From NCBI GenBank assembly GCA_933228895.1, contig OW121852.1:103809544-103873543 (forward strand): 64,000 nucleotides of DNA, written 5' to 3'. The stretch comes from Platycnemis pennipes. Taxonomy: Eukaryota > Arthropoda > Insecta > Odonata > Platycnemididae. A program made the position numbers and the translations under genes. Each line of letters begins with the position of its first letter. Position 1 is the first letter of the stretch. The notes under the pieces are model-generated. The model was given only the letters and a program-made list of their open reading frames with translations. It did not search any database and was not told the DNA's origin. Shown one piece after another: positions 63,101-64,000 of this stretch.

Positions 63101-63607
63101 CTTGGTATTTACTTTTACAGTGCCCAAAACCAGAAGCCCCCCCCCCCCCCCTCGGCTACATGCCTGGTATGAACGATGAACAATGAATGCCCAGTACGAT
63201 GAATTTTGGTGTCCGCTTATTTGTAATCAATTTCGGAATACTCTTTCGCAAATAAAAAGTTTTTTATAGTCGGTAAAGAGGTACAAAAATTTTTCTGCGA
63301 AATCGCTGATTTCGCAGTTAGTTTTTTCCGCCAGAAAAATAGACTGGCGCATTGATCCCAGGCTAATGAAACCCCATACCTACTCTGTGGAGGCATTAGA
63401 ACGCGGGGCATTCCGGTCCGTTGAAACTCGCTTCGTTTACAGGGTCTGTGCTACGCAGGGAGGGTAGGATTAGGAGGGAAGGGAAATCGTTCTTAGTGTA
63501 CTGCTGCGAGCAGGAAGGTCAACACTCACCGAGACCCACGCAAAAGCGAGGATAACGAAGGCTGTGTAAAGAATCCTCCGGCTGGTGTGCCGGTAGTCTG
63601 GCGTCAT
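2724..63607 (-). CDS. ZP-domain transmembrane protein, dusky/miniature/dusky-like type, seven coding exons
   Basis: Joining seven minus-strand exons gives 544 residues ending in TGA at 2724-2726. Every junction is GT-AG; the first four are phase 0 and the last two split an AGG codon (phase 2). Residues 1-26 form a signal peptide, 27-150 an acidic Gly/Ala/Pro-rich region, about 152-408 a full ZP domain with cysteines at 157, 187, 208, 255, 289, 334, 352, 395, 400, 404 and 408. RVRR at 445-448 is a furin-type site where ZP proteins are usually cut before polymerising; 506-529 is a membrane helix and the tail has 15 residues. Motifs such as GFDKPFFGIVFSKG and FQAFKFPDSMEVHFQC point to the dusky, miniature and dusky-like group, which organises apical extracellular matrix under forming cuticle. 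The exact orthologue cannot be fixed by eye, so no symbol is given. Family assignment is from recognition, not a search. Confidence 0.88.
3222..3300 (+). repeat. Head fragment of a dispersed repeat
   Basis: It carries the same opening as the longer copy nearby: CATCTACATCTACACGATAC, then CCTGCAAGCCAC and a GTGTGGCAGGGGGTGA stretch. Similarity fades after about 80 bases. Further heads occur at 3513 and 34706, and an inverted degenerate one at about 23118-23150. Confidence 0.7.
3505..4345 (+). repeat. Dispersed repeat of about 0.85 kb, longest copy
   Basis: It begins with the ACATCTACACGATACCCTGC head. From about 3840 to 4345 it is clearly homologous, in the same orientation, to 49573-50115: shared stretches include CCGCGAAGCT, GACACAGCTGG, AACCCTTTCGGAA and GCGATTTCGGTTCC. 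A 158-codon frame (3721-4197) lies inside but is broken in the second copy, so I do not call it a gene. No terminal inverted repeats or reverse-transcriptase motifs are visible; the class is unknown. Confidence 0.7.
7138..7293 (-). CDS. Coding exon 6: ZP-C, conserved FQAFKFPD segment
   Basis: The acceptor is TTTGCAG|GAG at 7294/7293 and the donor ATCTGCAG|GTGAGT at 7138/7137. The first base completes Arg349, 51 codons follow (350-400) and two bases start Arg401. It contains Cys352, the stretch YAHFQAFKFPDSMEVHFQC (Cys395) and CTIQIC (Cys400), the most diagnostic part of the domain. The reading frame switches by one base relative to exons 1-4, and the phase-2 splices at both ends account for it exactly. 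Confidence 0.93.
7294..8802 (-). other. Intron between coding exons 5 and 6 (1,509 bp)
   Basis: AT-rich GT-AG intron. The overlapping short frames at 7634-7907 on both strands are chance. No repeat family or conserved element is recognised. Confidence 0.85.
8803..8966 (-). CDS. Coding exon 5: ZP-C, central part
   Basis: The acceptor is TTTCAG|GTT at 8967/8966 and the donor GTTGACAG|GTGAGA at 8803/8802. It has 54 full codons (295-348) plus two bases of the split Arg349. The peptide includes GRGPWASEVSG, KIGQTMTMVLAIKDD, and VRNCMAHDGKRAPIQLVD with Cys334. It was assembled directly from the sequence using flanking phase. The conserved content and exact splice fit leave little doubt. Confidence 0.92.
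8967..10108 (-). other. Intron between coding exons 4 and 5 (1,142 bp)
   Basis: AT-rich GT-AG intron. I see no repeat, RNA gene or open frame worth reporting. Confidence 0.85.
10109..10264 (-). CDS. Coding exon 4: ZP inter-subdomain and start of ZP-C
   Basis: The acceptor is GTTTCCACCAG|GTC at 10265/10264 and the donor ATCCAG|GTGAGC at 10109/10108, phase 0. It encodes 52 residues (243-294), including VQEVWDQARKLRCTW and DNVGCWMQIQ with cysteines 255 and 289. These are strong signature stretches for the dusky/miniature/dusky-like group. The plus-strand frame of 102 codons over this position is antisense. Confidence 0.92.
10265..11647 (-). other. Intron between coding exons 3 and 4 (1,383 bp)
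   Basis: GT-AG intron, with poly-T runs at about 11418-11430 and 11457-11465. The small frames at 10451-10645 and 11109-11300 show no features of real exons. Confidence 0.85.
11648..11884 (-). CDS. Coding exon 3: ZP-N half of the ZP domain
   Basis: The acceptor is CACTTCGCAG|GTG at 11885/11884 and the donor CCGCAG|GTGAGC at 11648/11647, phase 0 on both sides. It encodes 79 residues (164-242). GFDKPFFGIVFSKG followed by the conserved Cys187 and Cys208, then a Gly/Ser-rich loop (about 209-231) and ENTVVIQYDPQ, match the ZP-N subdomain of insect cuticle ZP proteins. The open frame continues past the donor into intron, but those residues do not fit the domain, whereas exon 4 picks up exactly where the family expects. 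Confidence 0.92.
12218..12345 (-). mobile_element. tRNA-derived SINE (family E)
   Basis: Read on the minus strand it has an A-box-like GCGTAGTGGTCTGCGCAG, a B box GGTTCGATTCCC and a tail CAGGTGAATTTTTTCCC. Nearly the same head and tail recur at 19786-19925. The acceptor stem of a functional tRNA is missing, so this is a SINE rather than a tRNA gene. Confidence 0.75.
13560..13960 (-). pseudogene. Possible decayed retrotransposon fragment
   Basis: A minus-strand frame of 98 codons ends near 13666. A second, overlapping frame starts MLLYSSEMWSVIEEN just beyond, resembling the (L)LYGSE-W motif that follows the reverse-transcriptase core of many LINEs. The frame shift between them would suggest decay. 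The match is short and judged by eye, so this is a weak call; it could be plain intron. Confidence 0.25.
14311..14721 (-). CDS. Coding exon 2: acidic N-terminal region and first ZP cysteine
   Basis: The acceptor is CTTCTGCAG|GCC at 14722/14721 and the donor ATGAAG|GTGAGG at 14311/14310, both phase 0. The exon encodes 137 residues (27-163). The first 115 or so are rich in Gly, Ala, Glu, Asp and Pro with no recognised fold. The last 20 contain the start of the ZP domain (IISLDVKCEKNSMK, first conserved cysteine 157). It is more GC-rich than the flanking introns. An in-frame Met at 14772-14770 lies just upstream of the acceptor and would read through into this exon with a hydrophobic leader (see findings). 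The plus-strand frames over this stretch are antisense shadows. Confidence 0.88.
15282..15542 (+). mobile_element. SINE family A copy
   Basis: A tRNA-like head with a B box (GGGTTTAAATCTT) at about 15332, then the family core (GGTTCCCTTGGCGCCTT) and the tail ATGCCGACGCCGGGTTT and CTCCACCC. This family recurs about ten times in the window in both orientations. Confidence 0.75.
17060..17190 (-). mobile_element. SINE family A copy, truncated
   Basis: It carries the family core on the minus strand: on the plus strand GGCTCCAAGGGGACCATAG, then ACGTCCCATCCGATGGACGG. The tRNA-like head is missing or too diverged to see. Confidence 0.65.
17640..18065. repeat. Purine-rich, low-complexity block
   Basis: The plus strand is strongly purine-rich at 17650-17740 (GAGGAGGGAGGAGGAGGA-like runs) and again at 17895-18065. 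Long frames exist on both strands (for example 17454-17972, minus) because stop codons are rare in such sequence; they look like compositional artefacts. Confidence 0.6.
19646..19744. repeat. Imperfect foldback repeat
   Basis: Arms at 19646-19686 and 19697-19744 pair around a ten-base loop; the innermost GATGATGTCGC / GCGACATCATC is perfect and the outer arms are interrupted. It sits about 40 bases before a rearranged SINE. Confidence 0.65.
19786..19970. mobile_element. Rearranged SINE family E copy plus perfect hairpin
   Basis: A minus-oriented tail piece (TTCACATTAATTGCCATG then AAAAAATTCACCTGGACC, 19786-19828) is followed by a plus-oriented head (GTAGTGGTCTGCACAG and B box GGTTCGATTCCC, 19849-19922), so the two halves face one another. 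The head is followed by a perfect 20-bp inverted repeat with a five-base loop (19926-19945 / 19951-19970). The straight copy at 12218-12345 shows the original order. Confidence 0.7.
20640..22700. other. Intron stretch with nothing recognised
   Basis: AT-rich. The two overlapping frames near 20916-21206 are on opposite strands and carry no domain. No repeat family is recognised here. Confidence 0.6.
22708..23038 (-). mobile_element. SINE family A copy, near full length
   Basis: Read on the minus strand: a tRNA-like head with B box (GCTTCGAATCCC, about 22975-22988), the core (on plus, CTCCAAGGGGACTACGG, then CCATCCGACAGACGGAGTAC) and a tail. The distal part shares GGGAAGGTGACCG with the copy at 40009. 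Frames of 107-122 codons here lie inside the SINE and are not genes. Confidence 0.78.
26980..27960. other. CpG-rich block without coding signal
   Basis: GC- and CpG-rich sequence (many TCG, CGCC, ACGT and CGGTT motifs) embedded in AT-rich intron. Several short frames exist on both strands, none with a domain or matching splice sites that I can support. It could be regulatory DNA, an unrecognised noncoding exon, or simply unusual composition. Confidence 0.4.
29330..29960. other. GC-rich block without coding signal
   Basis: A second CpG-rich stretch. Frames of 87-112 codons overlap on both strands. A B-box-like GAGTTCGAGCCCC occurs at about 29667, so part of it may be an old tRNA-derived repeat. 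No gene is supported. Confidence 0.35.
30488..30600 (+). mobile_element. tRNA-derived SINE-like head
   Basis: An A-box-like TGGCTGTCAGGCCTGAAG and a B box CTTCGAATCCC about 45 bases downstream match a Pol III internal promoter. The expected acceptor stem and anticodon arm do not pair, so a tRNA gene is not supported. Confidence 0.5.
32418..32510 (+). repeat. Short dispersed repeat (about 90 bp), copy 1
   Basis: It shares TTGGTTTGACGCAGC, CTCTCCACT-like and CTATCGGC...CTCTTCATATT segments with 52728-52818 in the same orientation. Class unknown. Confidence 0.6.
33236..33430 (+). mobile_element. SINE family A copy
   Basis: A head with GCGTTGGCTACAGTACTG and a B box GGGTTTAAACCTC, then the core GTTGGGACGTAAAATC and GGTTCCCTTGGCATCTT. 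It is truncated or diverged at the tail. Confidence 0.72.
34044..34640. repeat. Strand-asymmetric low-complexity tract
   Basis: Successive blocks of pyrimidine (34044-34140, including a CT run), an AAAT microsatellite (34291-34312), T-rich (34355-34412), G-rich (34425-34490) and C-rich (34530-34625) sequence. The frames in it are compositional. Confidence 0.7.
34706..34790 (+). repeat. Head fragment of the 0.85-kb dispersed repeat
   Basis: It begins ACATCTACATCTATGCGATA followed by CCCTGCAAGC. After an internal deletion relative to the copy at 3513 it continues with AGGGTCACATGCAGCTAGAT and GGTTAGTATCCA. It abuts a SINE. Confidence 0.65.
34805..35035 (+). mobile_element. SINE family A copy, diverged
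   Basis: A tRNA-like head with GGTGGCTGGAGCACCGG and B box GGGATCGAGTCTC, then family spacing with GAGTGCCGTGTTGAGAGTAC, ACGTAAAACAGTGACCACT and TTGGCACC. It is more diverged than the other copies. Confidence 0.6.
35281..35535 (-). mobile_element. SINE family A copy, near full length
   Basis: On the plus strand it reads GGCGCCAAGGGGACCATAG, ACGTCCCATCTGAAGGACG and, at the far end, the reversed B box GGGATTTAAACC and ACCAACCCAATCCC. So the head is at the right and the element is minus-oriented. Confidence 0.78.
36512..36558. repeat. 21-bp direct repeat, two copies
   Basis: A 21-base unit starting AACCTTAAAACAAGC occurs at 36512-36532 and 36538-36558, identical in both, at 26-base spacing. 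Confidence 0.85.
38640..38965. repeat. Pyrimidine-rich tract, nearly G-free on plus strand
   Basis: About 165 bases (38690-38855) are almost free of G on the plus strand and rich in CCCTCC- and CCTT-type words; C-rich sequence continues to about 38960. Three overlapping plus-strand frames (91-113 codons) arise from this composition. Confidence 0.7.
40009..40330 (-). mobile_element. SINE family A copy
   Basis: It shares GGGAAGGTGACC with the copy at 22708 and carries the core (ACCAAGGGGGCTACCG, ACGTCCCATCCGACGGACGG). The head at the right is degenerate (TGTATTCGAACAC). A short GATTGGCCTC duplication lies at its edge. Confidence 0.72.
41513..41735 (-). mobile_element. SINE family A copy
   Basis: It carries the core on the minus strand (on plus, GGCTCCAAGGGGTCCG then ACGTCCCATCCGACGGACGG), followed by a diverged head near 41680-41735. 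Confidence 0.72.
42280..42660. other. CpG-rich block without coding signal
   Basis: CpG-dense sequence (for example CCGACCGCCGCCGCGG near 42427) in the middle of the large intron. Long overlapping frames on both strands carry no domain. Candidate regulatory element only. Confidence 0.35.
42944..43474 (+). mobile_element. SINE family B copy, split by an insertion
   Basis: Without the insertion at 43011-43323 it is colinear with the minus copy at 58350-58556: AAACACACTTTACC, TTTTTCGGTAATT, then GTGGCGTAGTGAGTAGAGC (A box), GGGTTCAAATCC (B box, 43393-43404), GGCAGAAGCC and ACACCCCCACCT. The flanks of the break carry a 12-base duplication with one mismatch (42999-43010 / 43324-43335). Confidence 0.82.
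43011..43323. mobile_element. 313-bp insertion with 40-bp inverted repeats
   Basis: It is inserted in a SINE and flanked by GCGTAATCTTAT / GCATAATCTTAT. Arms at 43012-43051 and 43239-43278 are reverse complements at 39 of 40 positions. The right arm ends about 45 bases inside the insertion, so this is not a simple terminal-repeat element. The centre has ACCGGTTTCGGCAG and CCATCTTCAGGTAAC, words I associate with widespread arthropod repeats. No coding capacity; class unknown. Confidence 0.78.
44980..45034. repeat. GTAAT-type simple repeat
   Basis: Irregular short repeats of GTAAT, GAGTGAGTG and GTGTAATG over about 55 bases. Confidence 0.75.
45780..45910 (-). mobile_element. tRNA-derived SINE with perfect hairpin end
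   Basis: On the minus strand: GCCTCGTTGGCAGTGGAG (A-box region) and GCGGGTTCGAATCCCGC, a perfect T-arm with B box. The anticodon arm does not pair, so it is a SINE head and not a tRNA gene. Immediately after lies a perfect 11-bp GC-rich hairpin with an AAAA loop (45814-45824 / 45829-45839). Confidence 0.65.
47845..48440 (+). mobile_element. SINE family C copy, split by a hAT element
   Basis: The head has GGTAACGTGCTGGCCTG and B-box-like AGATCGATTCTCGC, then GGGGATGGCTGGTGTG, shared with 59925-60020. It is interrupted at 47954-48376 and resumes after the duplicated CTTTAGAC. The right boundary is approximate. Confidence 0.6.
47954..48376. mobile_element. Nonautonomous hAT-superfamily element, 423 bp
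   Basis: The terminal inverted repeats are CAGGGTTTCCCAAACT at the left and AGTTTGGGAACCCCTG at the right (15 of 16 match). A perfect 8-bp target duplication CTTTAGAC flanks it (47946-47953 / 48377-48384). The length of 8 bp and the CAGGG-TTCCCAAACT ends are hAT hallmarks. There is no transposase frame; the interior is AT-rich apart from a G/C-rich left end. Confidence 0.92.
48653..48759. repeat. 54-bp tandem duplication
   Basis: Units at 48653-48706 and 48707-48759 differ only by one T in a T run (54 versus 53 bases). Each starts CGAATTTAAACTATTTAAAT and ends GTGCACTTTACTCT. The near identity points to a recent duplication. Confidence 0.95.
49000..49480. other. CpG-rich block without coding signal
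   Basis: The most GC-rich part of the intron, with a C run near 49118, CCCCCGCGGGGGCG near 49252 and CGGCGTCCGGCGCCGC near 49339. Frames of 84-142 codons overlap in several frames on both strands and no domain is recognisable. It could be a CpG-rich regulatory element or an unrecognised exon. Confidence 0.4.
49573..50115 (+). repeat. 0.85-kb dispersed repeat, 5'-truncated copy
   Basis: Homologous to 3840-4345 in the same orientation, with several indels. It contains a segment (AAAATAAAAAGACCCGTA) missing in the first copy, so the first copy has an internal deletion. No open frame is conserved between the two. Confidence 0.75.
51640..51800 (+). mobile_element. tRNA-derived SINE-like element
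   Basis: It has a B box GGTTTAAATCCTC preceded by GTGGGGCCTGTCTTTCGACC, then CCCTGTGGGGTGCCTAACGG. No second copy is clear in this window. Confidence 0.4.
52728..52818 (+). repeat. Short dispersed repeat (about 90 bp), copy 2
   Basis: Homologous to 32418-32510: ATCATCAT, GTCGTCAATCC, ATTGGTTTGACGCAGC and CTCCTATCGGCTAATCTC. Confidence 0.6.
53185..53400 (+). mobile_element. tRNA-derived SINE (family D)
   Basis: A head GTGGAGCTAGTACGTAGAGC with B box GAGTTCGAATCTG, then AGCTAAAGCTGTGCGATTTT and CTGGCCCTGTAACC. A related body (AGCTGTGTAATTTTCTG) occurs at about 61535 and a fragment near 16130. Confidence 0.6.
54100..54670. other. CpG-rich block without coding signal
   Basis: GC-rich sequence with overlapping frames on both strands (82-123 codons), none recognised. 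It could be regulatory; I cannot support a gene. Confidence 0.35.
57700..58210. other. CpG-rich block without coding signal
   Basis: CpG-dense sequence with a small GCGGAGAGG...CTCTCTCCGC inverted repeat at 57709-57750. Short frames on both strands carry no domain. Confidence 0.35.
58211..58349. repeat. Dispersed repeat fragment
   Basis: GTGTTCAACCCAAAGGTTGG recalls GTGTTCAACCTGAAGGTTGG near 23902, and GAAATTCACAC followed by GAGCCACCTG recalls 54754-54800. It is probably an old interspersed repeat; boundaries are uncertain. Confidence 0.45.
58350..58556 (-). mobile_element. SINE family B copy, intact
   Basis: On the minus strand: AAATAAACACACTTTACC, GTCGTGGTGGCCTAGTGG (A box), GGGTTCAAATCC (B box, plus coordinates 58420-58431), GGCAGAAGCC and ACACCCCCACC. 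It serves as the uninterrupted reference for the split copy at 42944-43474. Confidence 0.82.
58590..58700 (-). mobile_element. Second tRNA-derived head next to SINE family B
   Basis: The minus strand has GTGGTGGCCTAGTGAGTTGAG and GGTTCAAACCTCGG. It is a diverged head of the same type, only about 35 bases from the intact copy. Confidence 0.5.
59520..59765 (+). mobile_element. SINE family A copy
   Basis: The head is degenerate (CCCACTTGAATTCCC). The body has GTGTTGTGTGGAGAAC, CGTTTGTCGGATAGGGCGTG and the tail ATGCCGACGCCGGGTTTTTC with CTCCACCC, as in the copy at 15282. Confidence 0.72.
59925..60020 (+). mobile_element. tRNA-derived SINE head (family C)
   Basis: GGTGGTAAGGTCGGTAACATG, then B box GGTTCGAGTCCC and GGGGATGGTTGTTGTG. 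The body resembles the copy at 47845. No cloverleaf closes. Confidence 0.6.
60030..60460. other. CpG-rich block without coding signal
   Basis: CpG-rich stretch between two SINEs; frames of 60-91 codons overlap on both strands with no recognised domain. Confidence 0.35.
60475..60790 (+). mobile_element. SINE family A copy with duplicated tRNA head
   Basis: Two tRNA-like heads lie in tandem (60475-60554 and 60584-60659, offset about 109 bases). Each has ACATCGGGTTGGTGTGGA, a GGTCTCCCA segment and a B box GTTTCGAATCCC. One family A body follows (AGCATTCCATCCGTCGAATG, GGACGTTAAAATTC). Confidence 0.78.
61075..61140 (-). mobile_element. tRNA-derived SINE-like head
   Basis: The plus strand shows a reversed B box (GGGTTTCGAACCCG) and a degenerate A-box region to the right. 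It is a fragment only. Confidence 0.4.
61435..61625 (+). mobile_element. tRNA-derived SINE (family D), diverged
   Basis: A head CGTGGTTGGCAAGTGGATAG with a poor B box, then a body with CTAGCTGTGTAATTTTCTG, matching the copy at 53185. Confidence 0.5.
62978..63167. mobile_element. 190-bp foldback element with poly-G and poly-C ends
   Basis: The ends CCAGGCACGTAGCC and GGCTACATGCCTGG are inverted repeats with one mismatch, flanked by a perfect 6-bp duplication TATGAA (62972-62977 / 63168-63173). Inside, a run of 10 G (63004-63013) at the left mirrors a run of 15 C (63137-63151) at the right. No coding capacity. Confidence 0.82.
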
Positions 63608-63615
63608 TTCGGCCC
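63530..63615 (-). CDS. Coding exon 1: start codon and signal peptide
   Basis: The start codon is at 63607-63605 (context CCGAAATGA) and 26 codons follow to a strong donor (G|GTGAGT) at 63530/63529, phase 0. The peptide begins MTPDYRHTSRR and continues with a hydrophobic core, ILYTAFVILAFAWVS. Exon 2 adds Ala-Glu-Asp, giving a typical signal-peptidase site. The exon begins at 63615 after a pyrimidine-rich acceptor (TCTTTTCCAG), so the first eight bases are 5' UTR and a noncoding exon must lie upstream, outside the window. Linking this exon to exon 2 across 48.8 kb is inferred from strand, matching phase 0 and the missing signal peptide; it is the least certain junction of the gene. The alternative is a start in front of exon 2 at 14772. 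Confidence 0.68.
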
Positions 63616-64000
63616 CTGGAAAAGAGGAAGAAAAAGCCTGGTTAATGAGGTAAGCTTTAAATGAGCATTATTGACATATTTGCAAAATTATCACCGTATC
63701 GAGTGTAAATCCAATGCTCCCTAATAAGCAAGCGAACAGTTCATTCAATGTACGTTAAGATTTAATCTGTGACAACATTTTTAACGTAAAACTCAGCGTG
63801 GATGGCAAACTCATCTTAGGACTGAACCCTCAGCGTCAAAGTAGGTACAATTTTTTCTCTTTTTTATTTTATGATATGGAACTCTTTGAACGACGTATGT
63901 AAATCAATTTCGCGTCTGTTTTAACCTTAATTCTCTCCTGCATCTTAGGGTCGATAGAATGGGTAAGCATTTGCAGAATGAAAGCAGCAATGGACACAGC
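63616..64000 (-). other. 5' UTR intron of the ZP gene, partial
   Basis: Sequence upstream of the acceptor at 63617-63616, cut by the window edge. It is AT-rich with no recognised promoter or repeat. The promoter and first noncoding exon of the ZP gene should lie further right. Confidence 0.6.

Larger units (their letters stand above)
14722..63529 (-). other. Large intron between coding exons 1 and 2 (about 48.8 kb)
   Basis: It is bounded by a GTGAGT donor at 63529 and a TTCTGCAG acceptor at 14722. It is filled with SINEs, small DNA-transposon relics, dispersed repeats and single-copy-looking blocks, some CpG-rich. No nested gene is recognised. Stretches in which I could see nothing reportable are about 18.4-19.6, 20.6-22.7, 24.0-26.9, 28.0-29.3, 30.7-32.4, 35.6-38.0, 43.5-45.7, 50.2-52.7 and 55.7-57.7 kb. 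Confidence 0.65.

Overview
The window looks like a piece of a large, repeat-rich arthropod genome, most probably an insect. The grounds are GT-AG introns, one cuticle-type zona pellucida (ZP) gene, many tRNA-derived SINEs and small DNA-transposon relics, and an AT-rich background with scattered CpG-rich blocks. There is no bacterial operon structure, rRNA, credible tRNA gene or CRISPR array. I cannot name the species from sequence alone.

One host gene spans almost the whole window on the minus strand. Seven coding exons (63607-63530, 14721-14311, 11884-11648, 10264-10109, 8966-8803, 7293-7138, 3156-2724) join with consistent splice sites and phases into a 544-residue protein. It has a signal peptide, an acidic N-terminal region, a complete ZP domain (about residues 152-408), a basic furin-type site (RVRR, 445-448), one membrane segment (about 506-529) and a 15-residue tail. 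The ZP domain resembles the dusky/miniature/dusky-like family of apical, cuticle-shaping proteins. An acceptor just upstream of the start codon implies at least one further 5' noncoding exon beyond the right edge.

Layout: 1-2723 is the 3' flank or 3' UTR. From 2724 to 14721 lie six coding exons separated by introns of 1.1-4.0 kb. From 14722 to 63529 is one intron of about 48.8 kb. From 63530 to 63615 is the signal-peptide exon. From 63616 on is the start of a 5' UTR intron. I recognise no second protein-coding gene; most other open frames are antisense to exons, lie in repeats, or are chance.

The large intron holds about ten copies of one tRNA-derived SINE family, smaller SINE families, a 423-bp hAT-type nonautonomous element with a perfect 8-bp target duplication inside a SINE, a 313-bp element with 40-bp inverted repeats inside another SINE, a poly-G/poly-C foldback element with a 6-bp target duplication, and a dispersed repeat of about 0.85 kb. 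CpG-rich and strongly strand-asymmetric pyrimidine or purine blocks between them are the best candidates for unrecognised regulatory DNA. I found no convincing novel molecular system. The most interesting gene-level question is a possible second start with its own signal peptide directly in front of exon 2.
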